Of a DNA stretch of 64,000 nucleotides, positions 24,378 to 35,117 are shown in pieces; position 1 is the first letter of the stretch, and each line of letters starts with the position of its first letter. The stretch spans positions 1,144,679 through 1,208,678 of the forward strand of contig NZ_MOBM01000038.1 of the NCBI RefSeq assembly GCF_003732275.1, in the 5' to 3' direction. Source of the DNA: Pseudomonas frederiksbergensis (GTDB taxonomy: Bacteria > Pseudomonadota > Gammaproteobacteria > Pseudomonadales > Pseudomonadaceae). Under the pieces are notes generated by a model. The model saw only the letters and a list, made by a program, of their open reading frames with translations. It had not been told where the DNA came from and ran no database searches. The translations under genes were made by a program, and so were the position numbers.

Positions 24378-24638
24378 TCAGTTCTGATAACTGCACGCGT
24401 CAGAAAGTTTTCGGTACGTAATTTCCGCAGGCTTGCCCGACTTGTCGATGTACTTCATGTCGGCCGTCACCACTTGGCATTCCAGCGTCTGCGGCTCAGT
24501 CAGGGAAACGACTTTGCCCACATGAAGCGGCATGCCGTAGTGATAGGGCACGGCCTGTGACGACGACGTCTCGTTGGCCTGAGCAAGACCTGCGAGCGCG
24601 GTGCAGGCGAGGGCGGTGGTCATCAGTAGTATTCGCAT
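24378..24638 (-). CDS. DUF2790 secreted protein
   Basis: An 86-residue protein with a signal peptide (LLMTTALACTALAGLAQA) and the DUF2790 domain: YHYGMPLHVGKVVSLTEP, then CQVVTADMKYIDKSGKP and a closing SDACSYQN. Such small periplasmic proteins are abundant in Pseudomonas and are often induced by metal stress, but their role is unclear. Two Cys residues in the mature domain could form a disulfide. It is a single gene with its own promoter region. Confidence 0.85.
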   Translation of the reverse strand: MRILLMTTALACTALAGLAQANETSSSQAVPYHYGMPLHVGKVVSLTEPQTLECQVVTADMKYIDKSGKPAEITYRKLSDACSYQN

Positions 24639-24872
24639 GTTCACGATGGGTCTCCAGTGCAGAGGGAAAGTCAGTTCGATGCAAGAACGTCGAACCTGCC
24701 GCACTGGGCGTCAGAGGTAGCTGAGGGCGTGCGGTCCAGTAAAGTCTTGGACCGTGGGGTTAAGCGATGGTTAACCGGGTTGCATGCCGCCTGTCGTGGG
24801 GCGCCAGTTGATTGCCGCGATTTTGCGCAATGAATACAGGCATTTTTCGAGGCGATTGGCCGCTACGCCAGA

Positions 24873-24901
24873 TAAAAAAGAAAGCCCCACAGGTGGGGCC
24901 T
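24873..24901 (-). terminator. Rho-independent terminator of the 243-residue unknown gene
   Basis: On the minus strand GCCCCAC, CT, GTGGGGC (24884-24899) is followed by TTTCTTTTTT, about 25 bases after the stop codon at 24925. Confidence 0.85.
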
Positions 24902-24924
24902 TCCTTATTACCTGGCCAGGAAAT

Positions 24925-25656
24925 TCAAAGCGATTGCAAGGAAATGGTCGCGCTCTGAGAGTCTTGCTGGCTGTCAGCATCCATCCACACCCACTGCGTA
25001 CCGTCGCCTTGCAGATTATTGGAGATGCTCTGAATCTGCGAGTAAGAGATCTTGACGGCCCCAACCGCACTGGCAGTAGGCCCAATTGTGGTGACCTGGC
25101 CGGTGAGGAGGCCATTTGACGTCTCATTGACGACGAATACGGTCGCTTGCGCCTCACGGAACTGGCAGGAGATGAACTGTGTAATGGTGCTGGCGATCGT
25201 CAGGTTCATCCACTTCGATGGGGGTACCGCATAGTAACGGACGTACTTGTTGAACGGATGCTGCTCACCATCGGCCGGTAGAGGATAATTGCTCAGCCCC
25301 GAGGTATTGGTCGGCATGCCGACACTTCCCAACCAGATTTCGACCTGGGAGTTACCGGCATTGCTGGGCAGTGAAACCGAAACGGTTTGAGTATCGGTGC
25401 CCGAGACAAAACCCAATGATGCCAAGCCTGCATTGGCTGTGGTACCAGGCACCGTGATCGGTACGGGCGGTTGGCTGTTGCTCCAGTTCACGTAGACAGT
25501 CGAATTGTTGTCATTTTGAGCGGAGTTGTAGGTAAAGATGCCATAAAGCTGGCCGGGGCTAAGCGCGGTGCAGGTGGCTGTATCTCCTGCGGTGAGAGTA
25601 ATACGTTGTCCGCCGTTCCAGTTAATTTGGGCAGCTGAGATAGCGACACTTTCCAT
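24925..25656 (-). CDS. Unknown Ser/Thr/Asn-rich beta-type protein
   Basis: A 243-residue protein I do not recognise. It has no signal peptide or membrane segment, only two Cys (TATCTALS near residue 28; FISCQFREA near 173), and a composition rich in Ser, Thr, Asn, Gln and Val with alternating polar and hydrophobic residues typical of beta sandwiches, lectins or pore-forming proteins. Segments such as YVNWSNSQPPVPITV and PADGEQHPFNKYVRYYAV stand out. It has a good ribosome site (AAAAGGAACTCCAAC), a strong terminator and an AT-rich 500-bp upstream region unlike the rest of the window, which suggests an independently acquired and regulated gene. Confidence 0.75.
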   Translation of the reverse strand: MESVAISAAQINWNGGQRITLTAGDTATCTALSPGQLYGIFTYNSAQNDNNSTVYVNWSNSQPPVPITVPGTTANAGLASLGFVSGTDTQTVSVSLPSNAGNSQVEIWLGSVGMPTNTSGLSNYPLPADGEQHPFNKYVRYYAVPPSKWMNLTIASTITQFISCQFREAQATVFVVNETSNGLLTGQVTTIGPTASAVGAVKISYSQIQSISNNLQGDGTQWVWMDADSQQDSQSATISLQSL

Positions 25657-26199
25657 GTTGGAGTTCCTTTTCCTGTTGTGGGGGTATAAGGATGAGCGCA
25701 CAGCAATAATCCTTACCTGCGCTGTGCGTGGAAAAGATATTAGTTGAAGGTATGTGGCGGTCAAGTAACTGGCTGGTTGTTTTCAATTAAATAAATATCA
25801 ACCTCAGCGGTAGCTGGATTCTGCCGATATAAACATGCAGTGATTGTCTGTTTTATTTATTTGATTCAGTAGGATGAGGGTATTGTATGCGAATAGATAC
25901 AGTGCTGTCCGACAGATGCGGAGGTAAAAAACTTACAAGATTAATATGTCGTTGGTGTCGTCAATCTTGTGTGGCTATTTTGTTTTGAACTAGTTGTGAG
26001 TGTAAATTGCTATAACTATTGTTGTCCGGCTAAATAGGATAAAGCTGTCAATAGCCGCTTGTCTTTTGATGGGGTTAATACAACTTTAAATCGAAATAAA
26101 AATATATCAAAAAAATATAAAAGCCTGTCTATTGTTCAGGTCCAACGGCAGGCCCTGAAATCAGGACCTGCGATTGGAGGAGGTATGGGGGCGTCGATA
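25657..26199. other. AT-rich intergenic region
   Basis: 543 bases of distinctly AT-rich DNA, presumably containing the promoter of the unknown 243-residue gene. A 33-codon frame at 25887-25988, behind AGGATGAGGG, encodes a peptide with four Cys (CGG and CRWCRQSC); it could be a chance frame. No other gene is visible. Confidence 0.45.
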
Positions 26200-27138
26200 T
26201 CAGCTCAACTGCCGCCGATACGGCAAATCCGGCCCGGTCTTGCTGCAGGTCAGCGCCGCAGCGCTCACTGCAAACCTGAGCATCGCGTCAATTTGCTCGC
26301 GACTCAGCTGTTGCAAACCTCCAACCGAATCCAGCTGCTGCTCGGTCAACCAGGTAATCAGCGCCGCCTGAAACGTATCGCCAGCCCCCACGGTGTCGGC
26401 AATCTTCACCGAACAGGCCGGCACCGACCACGAACCGTGGGCACGGCTGAACACCGTTGCGCCTTCGCCGCCACGGGTGAGGAACACCAACTGACAGCGA
26501 TGCTCCAGCCAGCTTTCGATCACACGCTGAGGATCTTGCTCGGGATACAACAGGCTCAAGTCTTCGTCGCTGACCTTGATCAGATCCGCCAGCTCCACCA
26601 GCGTGGCAATCCGCGATCGCCACAACTCGATGTTCGGCTCGGGATTCAGGCGCACGTTCGGGTCGAGGCTGATCAGGCGTTTGCCGCTTTCCCGTTGCAC
26701 CAATGCCAGCAAAGTATCGGCAATCGGTTGCACCACCAGCGAGAACGAGCCGACGTGCAAACCGCGCACTTCAGGCCCCAGCTCTGGCAGATGCGTCAGG
26801 CTCAACTGCCGATCAGCGCAGCCTTCGCCACGAAAGCTGTAATGGGGCGAGCCATTGGCACCGACGGCGACCATTGCCAGGGTGGTCGGCGCGGCAAAGT
26901 CCACGAGGTACTCCGGGCGCACACCTTCATCCTGCAGCACTTGCTGCAAACGTCGGCCGAGGTAATCGGTCGACAGCCCGCCAAACAGCGCCGCGTCCAC
27001 GCCCAAACGGCGTAAACCTACGGCCACGTTGAACGGCGAGCCGCCGGCAATTGCCTTGAAATTCACTTTGGATGCCAAGCCACTGGCATCGTCTTCGCTG
27101 AAGAAATCGAACAGCGCTTCGCCACATACCAAATACAT
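26200..27138 (-). CDS. mtlZ: Fructokinase (PfkB family), polyol operon
   Basis: A 312-residue PfkB/ribokinase-family sugar kinase with the N-terminal substrate motif GGSPFNVAVGLRRLG and the C-terminal catalytic box DTVGAGDTFQAALI (Asp base in GAGD). It phosphorylates the fructose made from mannitol. It is the last gene of an operon ordered mtlE-F-G-K-D-Y-Z, which is the order described for Pseudomonas fluorescens DSM50106. I chose the ATG at 27138, 13 bases after the mtlY stop, over longer in-frame codons that overlap mtlY. Confidence 0.9.
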   Translation of the reverse strand: MYLVCGEALFDFFSEDDASGLASKVNFKAIAGGSPFNVAVGLRRLGVDAALFGGLSTDYLGRRLQQVLQDEGVRPEYLVDFAAPTTLAMVAVGANGSPHYSFRGEGCADRQLSLTHLPELGPEVRGLHVGSFSLVVQPIADTLLALVQRESGKRLISLDPNVRLNPEPNIELWRSRIATLVELADLIKVSDEDLSLLYPEQDPQRVIESWLEHRCQLVFLTRGGEGATVFSRAHGSWSVPACSVKIADTVGAGDTFQAALITWLTEQQLDSVGGLQQLSREQIDAMLRFAVSAAALTCSKTGPDLPYRRQLS

Positions 27139-27151
27139 AATTGCTCGCTCT

Positions 27152-28648
<1,497 letters not shown>

Positions 28649-28688
28649 GGAAGATCCTTGGATCGTCAGGTCGATATCAGTGAGCCCA

Positions 28689-28782
28689 ATCGCGAGCAGG
28701 CTCGCTCCCACAGGAGATCTTCAGAGGACACAGGTTTTGTGTTCGACAACGATCCAATGTGGGAGCGAGCCTGCTCGCGAAG
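28689..28782. repeat. REPIN inside polyol operon (mtlD-mtlY gap)
   Basis: Inverted REP words. The spacer is almost the same as in the REPIN near 1.5 kb (three differences over about 45 bases). In the polycistronic transcript it could form a stable hairpin between the dehydrogenase and the kinases. Confidence 0.9.
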
Positions 28783-28806
28783 ACGGCAGCAGGTTCACCA
28801 CCATTC

Positions 28807-30279
28807 TTACGCCAGAACCCGCTCCAACGTCCGCGTCACCCCAACCTCCCGCAAGCTGTTACAGCACCACTCGAACGCTGCCACGAACTCCGGGGAACGC
28901 GGAATCGCCGTCCCGAAAATCTCCTCAACTTCCAACAATCGTTGAGTGATCAACACATCATCGGCCACCAGCGCCTGACAGAACGCCGCCCGCGGATCCG
29001 CAATTGCATAGGTCTGGCCATTCTCATCCACGCCTTTGAGGTACAGCGCCCACGCCGCCACCACCAGCGCCGCACGCTTGGTCTCCTGCCCATCGGCAAT
29101 CAAGCGGTTGATCGTCGGCACGGTGAACTTCGGAAACTTCGACGAGCCGTCCGAACACACTCGCTCCAGCTGATCGGCAATCGCCTGGTTGGAGAAGCGC
29201 GCCACCAGGGTGTTTTTGTACTCGGTCAGGTCGATCCCCGGCACTGGCGCCAGTTGCGGCGTCACGTCCAGGTCCATGTAGGCGCGCATGTAGCGCACGA
29301 ACAGCGGGTCGTTCATGGTTTCGTGAACGAAGCGGTAACCCTTCAAAAAGCCCAGATAAGTCAGGGCCAGATGGCTGCCGTTGAGCAGTTTGATCTTCAT
29401 CTCTTCGTAAGGCGTGACATCGTCGGTGAACTGCACGCCGACCTTTTCCCAGGCCGGGCGACCGTTGACGAATTTGTCTTCCAGTACCCACTGCACAAAC
29501 GGTTCGCAGACCACCGGCCAGGCATCATCGACGGCATGTTTGTCGGCCAGTTGCAGACGATGTTCGGTGCTGGTCATCGGTGTGATGCGGTCGACCATGG
29601 CGTTGGGGAAGCTGACGTGGCGTTCGATCCAGGCGCGCAGATCGGCATCGCGCAGGGCGGCGAATGCCAGCAGGGCTTTACGGGTCACGGCGCCGTTGTG
29701 CGGCAGGTTATCGCAAGACATCAGCGTGAACGCAGGCGTGCCGGCTGCACGACGTTTGGCCAGTGCGGCGCAGAGGAAACCGAACACGGTTTTCGGTGCG
29801 TTCGGGTGGGACAGGTCGTGCTGGATCTGCGGCAGGTGCGCCATGAACTCGCCGTTGCTGTCATCGATGCAATAGCCGCCTTCGGTGATGGTCAGCGAGA
29901 CGATGCGGATGCCTGGATCGGCGAGTTTGTCGATCACCGCCTCGGCGCTGTCTTCGGCCAGCAGCATGTCGCGGATGGCGCCGATAACCCTCACTTCTGC
30001 GTCGTCGCTGTCGCCGAGTTCGAACAGGGTAAACAGATAGTCCTGCTCTTTGAGATCGTTCCGGGCGCGGCGGTCTTCGGCGCGCAGGCCGATCCCGCAA
30101 ATGGCCCAGTCCAGCGCTTCGCCGGTATTCATCAAGGCGTCGGTGTAGTACGCCTGATGCGCGCGGTGGAAACCGCCGACACCAATGTGCGCGATGCCTT
30201 GGCGGGTATCGCTCAGGGTGTAGGCGGGCAGGGCCACCTCGGGGGCGAGGCGGTTGAGGTTCTGTCTATTCAGTTTCAT
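28807..30279 (-). CDS. mtlD: Mannitol/arabitol 2-dehydrogenase
   Basis: A 490-residue long-chain polyol dehydrogenase. The Rossmann motif GVGGFHRAHQAYY lies near residue 34, and the catalytic Lys region KIKLLNGSHLALTYLGFLKG lies near 294-313 (Lys, Asn and His of the family). The enzyme oxidises D-mannitol to fructose and D-arabitol to xylulose with NAD+. The start MKLNRQNLNRL is 14 bases after mtlK. The product pattern explains the presence of both fructokinase and xylulokinase genes downstream. Confidence 0.95.
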   Translation of the reverse strand: MKLNRQNLNRLAPEVALPAYTLSDTRQGIAHIGVGGFHRAHQAYYTDALMNTGEALDWAICGIGLRAEDRRARNDLKEQDYLFTLFELGDSDDAEVRVIGAIRDMLLAEDSAEAVIDKLADPGIRIVSLTITEGGYCIDDSNGEFMAHLPQIQHDLSHPNAPKTVFGFLCAALAKRRAAGTPAFTLMSCDNLPHNGAVTRKALLAFAALRDADLRAWIERHVSFPNAMVDRITPMTSTEHRLQLADKHAVDDAWPVVCEPFVQWVLEDKFVNGRPAWEKVGVQFTDDVTPYEEMKIKLLNGSHLALTYLGFLKGYRFVHETMNDPLFVRYMRAYMDLDVTPQLAPVPGIDLTEYKNTLVARFSNQAIADQLERVCSDGSSKFPKFTVPTINRLIADGQETKRAALVVAAWALYLKGVDENGQTYAIADPRAAFCQALVADDVLITQRLLEVEEIFGTAIPRSPEFVAAFEWCCNSLREVGVTRTLERVLA

Positions 30280-30293
30280 CGCATGCTCTCGGA

Positions 30294-31397
<1,104 letters not shown>

Positions 31398-31446
31398 GAT
31401 GATGGGCCTCCACATGTTGTTATTCAGTTGAGCCGGGTGGGCTTTT

Positions 31447-31543
31447 TTGTGGGAGCGAGCCTGCTCGCGATGGCAGGCGATGTTTTTTTCCTGGCTGCAC
31501 GCGTTATCGTTCACGTCCATCGCGAGCAGGCTCGCTCCCACAG
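31447..31543. repeat. REPIN inside polyol operon (mtlG-mtlK gap)
   Basis: Inverted REP words spanning most of the 169-base gap between the permease and ATPase genes, with a spacer unrelated to the other copies. Confidence 0.9.
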
Positions 31544-31566
31544 AGATCGCATTCGGTTGGTGATCT

Positions 31567-32397
31567 TCATTTCACGGCACCGAACGACAGGCCGCGGACC
31601 AATTGTTTCTGGCTGATCCAGCCGAAGATCAGGATCGGTGCACAGGCCAGGGTCGACACTGCCGACAACTTGGCCCAGAACAGACCTTCAGGACTCGAGT
31701 ACGAGGCGATCAACGCGGTCAGTGGCGCGGCTTGCGACGAGGTCAGATTCAGCGACCAGAACGCTTCGTTCCAGCACAGGATCAGCGACAGCAAAACCGT
31801 GGAAGCCAGGCCACCCTTGGCGATCGGCAGCAGCACCCGAACCATTTCCTGCCACAGCGTCGCGCCGTCCAGGCGTGCGGCTTCGAGGATGTCTTTGGGG
31901 ATGTCTTTGAAGTAGGTGTAAATCATCCAGACCACGATCGGCAGGTTGATCAGCGTGTAGATCACGATCAGCGCGATTCGCGTGTCCAGCAGGCCGAAAC
32001 TCTTGGCCAGCAGGTAGATCGGCATCAGCACGCCCACCGGCGGCAGCATCTTGGTCGAGAGCATCCACAGCAGCGTGCCTTTGGTGCGCTGGGTTTCGTA
32101 GAACGCCATCGAGTAGGCCGCCGGCACCGCGATCAGCAGGCACAGGGCGGTGGCGCTGAAGGAAATCACCACCGAGTTCCAGGCAAAGCTGAAGTAGTCA
32201 CTGCGCTCGTTGATGTGCAGGTAGTTCTCCAGCGTCGGCGTGAAGATGAACTGCGGCGGCGTGGCGAACGCATCGATTTCGGTTTTGAAACTGGTCAGCA
32301 CCATCCAGAAGATCGGGAAGAAAATCAGGATCGCGATGGCCCAGGCCAGGGTGCCGAGCAGCAGGCTTTGCAGACGGCGAGATTGTTGAAGAGTCAT
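31567..32397 (-). CDS. mtlG: Polyol ABC transporter permease
   Basis: A 276-residue inner-membrane permease of the MalG type with six predicted transmembrane helices and the EAA loop ILEAARLDGATLWQEMVRVLLP (EAA---G box near residue 186) that contacts the ATPase. It pairs with the MtlF permease encoded ten bases upstream. It is followed by a REPIN and then mtlK. Confidence 0.93.
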   Translation of the reverse strand: MTLQQSRRLQSLLLGTLAWAIAILIFFPIFWMVLTSFKTEIDAFATPPQFIFTPTLENYLHINERSDYFSFAWNSVVISFSATALCLLIAVPAAYSMAFYETQRTKGTLLWMLSTKMLPPVGVLMPIYLLAKSFGLLDTRIALIVIYTLINLPIVVWMIYTYFKDIPKDILEAARLDGATLWQEMVRVLLPIAKGGLASTVLLSLILCWNEAFWSLNLTSSQAAPLTALIASYSSPEGLFWAKLSAVSTLACAPILIFGWISQKQLVRGLSFGAVK

Positions 32398-32407
32398 GGC
32401 GCAGGCC

Positions 32408-33334
32408 TCAGGCTTTGTCTGTCAGGTTTTTGCCGATCATTCGCACCAGCACGATGGCCGCGACGTTGGCAATCAACACCGCGATCAAACCGCCGGCGGA
32501 CGCCATGCCGACGTCGAACTGCACCAGCGCCTGGTTGTAGATCAGGTAGGCGAGGTTGGTCGAGGCGTAGCCGGGGCCACCGTTGGTGGTGGTGAAAATT
32601 TCGGCGAACACCGAGAGCAGGAAGATGGTTTCAATCATCACCACCACTGCGATTGGCCGGGCCAGGTGCGGCAGGGTCAGGTGCCAGAAGATCGCGATGG
32701 GACCGGCACCGTCCAGGCGCGCGGCTTCTTTCTGTTCCTGATCGAGGGATTGCATGGCGGTCATCAGGATCAGGATCGCGAAGGGCAGCCACTGCCACGA
32801 GACAATGATGATGATCGACAGCAGCGGGTAGTGCGCCAGCCAGTCCACCGGCTGCGCGCCGAACAGCTTCCAGATGTAGGCGAGAATCCCCGAGACCGGG
32901 TGAAAGATCAGGTTTTTCCAGATCAGCGCACCGACGGTGGGCATGATGAAGAACGGCGAGATCAACATCACCCGCACGATGCCGCGACCGAGAAACTCAC
33001 TGGCCTCCAGCAACGCACTGATCAACACGCCGAACACCACGCTGATCAGCAGCACGCTGCCCACCAGTAACAGGGTGTTGGTGGCGCCGGGCAGGAAGCC
33101 CGAGTCGCTCAGAAAGTAGCTGAAGTTCTCCAGCCCCACGAACTGGTTTTCACCGGGGTAGAGCAGGTTGTAGCGAATCATTGAAAAGTAAACGGTCATG
33201 CCCAGCGGCACGATCATCCACAGCAGCAACAAGGCTACCGAGGGGCTGACCAGAAACCAGCCGGGATTGCTCAACCGGTTTTTACGCACCGGTTGGGGGA
33301 TGTCCATGTGAGCTTTGACAGTTGAAATATTCAT
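32408..33334 (-). CDS. mtlF: Polyol ABC transporter permease
   Basis: A 308-residue MalF/UgpA-type permease with six predicted helices. The EAA loop KEAARLDGAGPIAIFWHLTLP lies near residue 205. The N-terminal cytosolic segment (about 25 residues) precedes the first helix. It lies downstream of the solute-binding protein gene, separated by a REPIN-containing gap, and ten bases before mtlG. Confidence 0.93.
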   Translation of the reverse strand: MNISTVKAHMDIPQPVRKNRLSNPGWFLVSPSVALLLLWMIVPLGMTVYFSMIRYNLLYPGENQFVGLENFSYFLSDSGFLPGATNTLLLVGSVLLISVVFGVLISALLEASEFLGRGIVRVMLISPFFIMPTVGALIWKNLIFHPVSGILAYIWKLFGAQPVDWLAHYPLLSIIIIVSWQWLPFAILILMTAMQSLDQEQKEAARLDGAGPIAIFWHLTLPHLARPIAVVVMIETIFLLSVFAEIFTTTNGGPGYASTNLAYLIYNQALVQFDVGMASAGGLIAVLIANVAAIVLVRMIGKNLTDKA

Positions 33335-33372
33335 GGCGATAGAACCGATTCATGCAGACCTATGAAGATCTA

Positions 33373-33464
33373 ATGTGGGAGCGAGCCTGCTCGCGATGGC
33401 GGTATATCAGTCACCCGCAATGTCGAATGGGAGGCCGTCATCGCGAGCAGGCTCGCTCCCACAG
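33373..33464. repeat. REPIN inside polyol operon (mtlE-mtlF gap)
   Basis: Inverted REP words in the 152-base gap between the binding-protein gene and mtlF. A hairpin here would be placed to protect upstream mtlE mRNA. Confidence 0.9.
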
Positions 33465-33486
33465 AAGGCGGGAGCAGGTTGCGGGG

Positions 33487-34800
33487 TTACTTGGGATAAC
33501 CGGCGCGCTTCATCTCACGTTCGGTGGTTGACTGGGCGGCGGTCAGGGCCTGGTCGACCGTGGTCTGGCCGATCAGCGCTGCCGAGAACAGTTTGCCGAC
33601 CTGGGTGCCCACGGCCTGGAACTCGGGAATGGTCACCAACTGGATGCCGATGTAGGGCACGGGCTTGAGGGACGGTTTACTCGGGTCCGCGGCCTTCAGC
33701 GATTCCAGCGTCACCTTGGCGAACGGCGCGGCATTCATGTAGGCCTCGGTGTAGGTCGAGGCGCGAGTGCCTGGCGGCACGTTGGCGATGCCGTCTTTTT
33801 CCGCGACCAGCGCACCGTATTCCTTGGAAGTGGCCCAGGCGCTGAACGTTTTCGCCGCGTCCTTGGCTTTGGAACTGGTCGGGATGGCCAGCGCCCAGGA
33901 ATACAACCAGGCCGAACCTTTGTCGGTGGTTTCATGCGGTGCGTAGGTGAAGCCGACGTGATCGCTGACCTTGCTTTGGGTCTTGTCGGTGACGAACGAG
34001 CCGGCGACGCTGGCATCGACCCAGATCGCACACTTGCCGCTGTTGAACAGCGCCAGGTTTTCGTTGAAGCCGTTGCTCGACGCGCCCGGCGGGCCGGACT
34101 TCTTCATGGTATCGACATAGAAGTTCAGCGCATTCTTCCACTCGGGGCCGGTGAATTCCGGCTGCCATTTCTCATCGAACCAGCGTGCGCCGTAAGCATT
34201 GGCGACGGTGGTGATCAGCGCCATGTTCTCGCCCCAGCCAGCCTTGCCGCGCAGGCAGATACCGTACTGTTCTTTGTCTTTATTGGTGAGTTTGCCGGCA
34301 AATTCGCTGATCTGAGTCCAGGTCGGGCGCTCTGGCATGGTCAGCCCGGCTTCTTTGAACAGGTCGGTGCGGTAATAGGTGATAGAGCTTTCAGCGTAGA
34401 ACGGCAGGGCATAGAGCGAGCCCTTGACCGAAAGGCCTTCACGCACCGAAGGGAAAACGTCGTCGAGGGCGTAGGTGGCCGGCAAGTCCTTCATCGGTTC
34501 CAGCCAACCCTTGGCACCCCAGAGTGCGGCTTCGTACATGCCGATGGTCAACACGTCGAACTGTCCACCCTGGGTGGCGATGTCGGTGGTCAGGCGTTGG
34601 CGCAGGACGTTTTCTTCGAGCACCACCCAATTGAGCTTGATGTCCGGATGCTCGGCCTCGAAGGTTTTCGAGAGTTTTTGCATGCGGATCATGTCGCTGT
34701 TGTTGACGGTAGCAATGGTCAGGGTCTGGGCGCCAAGGCTGACGCTACTGAGGGTCATGCAGGTGAGAGCAAGCAGAGCTTTTACAGAAGGTTGCATCAT
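33487..34800 (-). CDS. mtlE: Polyol ABC transporter periplasmic binding protein
   Basis: A 437-residue extracellular solute-binding protein (family 1) with a signal peptide (LLALTCMTLSSVSLGAQ). The mature part has the cluster-typical FDVLTIGMYEAALWGAKGWL region near residue 82. It captures mannitol-type polyols in the periplasm. It is the first gene of the operon. Two tandem ATGs follow AAAAGGAGTGC; the second (34797) has the better spacing to GGAG, so the true start may be one codon shorter. Upstream lie a CA-rich Crc/Hfq-like motif and repeated GCACTG boxes. Confidence 0.93.
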   Translation of the reverse strand: MMQPSVKALLALTCMTLSSVSLGAQTLTIATVNNSDMIRMQKLSKTFEAEHPDIKLNWVVLEENVLRQRLTTDIATQGGQFDVLTIGMYEAALWGAKGWLEPMKDLPATYALDDVFPSVREGLSVKGSLYALPFYAESSITYYRTDLFKEAGLTMPERPTWTQISEFAGKLTNKDKEQYGICLRGKAGWGENMALITTVANAYGARWFDEKWQPEFTGPEWKNALNFYVDTMKKSGPPGASSNGFNENLALFNSGKCAIWVDASVAGSFVTDKTQSKVSDHVGFTYAPHETTDKGSAWLYSWALAIPTSSKAKDAAKTFSAWATSKEYGALVAEKDGIANVPPGTRASTYTEAYMNAAPFAKVTLESLKAADPSKPSLKPVPYIGIQLVTIPEFQAVGTQVGKLFSAALIGQTTVDQALTAAQSTTEREMKRAGYPK

Positions 34801-35117
34801 GCACTCCTTTTCTGCACCCGGCGGGTTACAGAAGGACAGTTATTGTTTTTGTGTCTTCCGACGGCAGGAAGAATGTGCACTGATTACAGCCCTCAATCGA
34901 TGGGCTGACAAATCATCCATCGCACTGTGACCGATACTTTTTTGCACTGGGGTTCAATGCGGGAAGCGCAGAGGACGGTGTTTTAGCGGTTAACCCCGAT
35001 TGAATCCGTACAGGTTTATACGGCCGAAAATCAAAAGATCGCAGCCTTCGGCAGCTCCTACAGGGATCGCGGGATTCTGTAGGAACTGCCGAAGGCTGCG
35101 ATCTTTTGATCCTGCGT
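34801..35117. promoter_or_regulatory. Promoter region of the mtl operon
   Basis: Between mtlR and mtlE. On the plus strand GCACTG occurs at 34877-34882, 34922-34927 and 34944-34949 (the last two 22 bp apart), fitting tandem sites for an AraC-type activator. TTATTGTTTTT at 34840-34850 reads AAAAACAATAA in the mRNA, an AANAANAANAA match to the Crc/Hfq motif, about 40 bases before the start codon. The far end holds a repeat element. Confidence 0.45.
35030..35112. repeat. Inverted repeat of the GCAGCCTTCGGCAG family
   Basis: ATCAAAAGATCGCAGCCTTC faces its reverse complement at a short distance. It lies just after the mtlR stop and could terminate mtlR transcription. Same family as copies near 21.3, 45.1 and 48.5 kb. 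Confidence 0.88.

Noticed and set aside
26059..27015. A 318-residue plus-strand frame opposite the fructokinase
   Set aside because: Antisense shadow of mtlZ that begins in AT-rich non-coding DNA.
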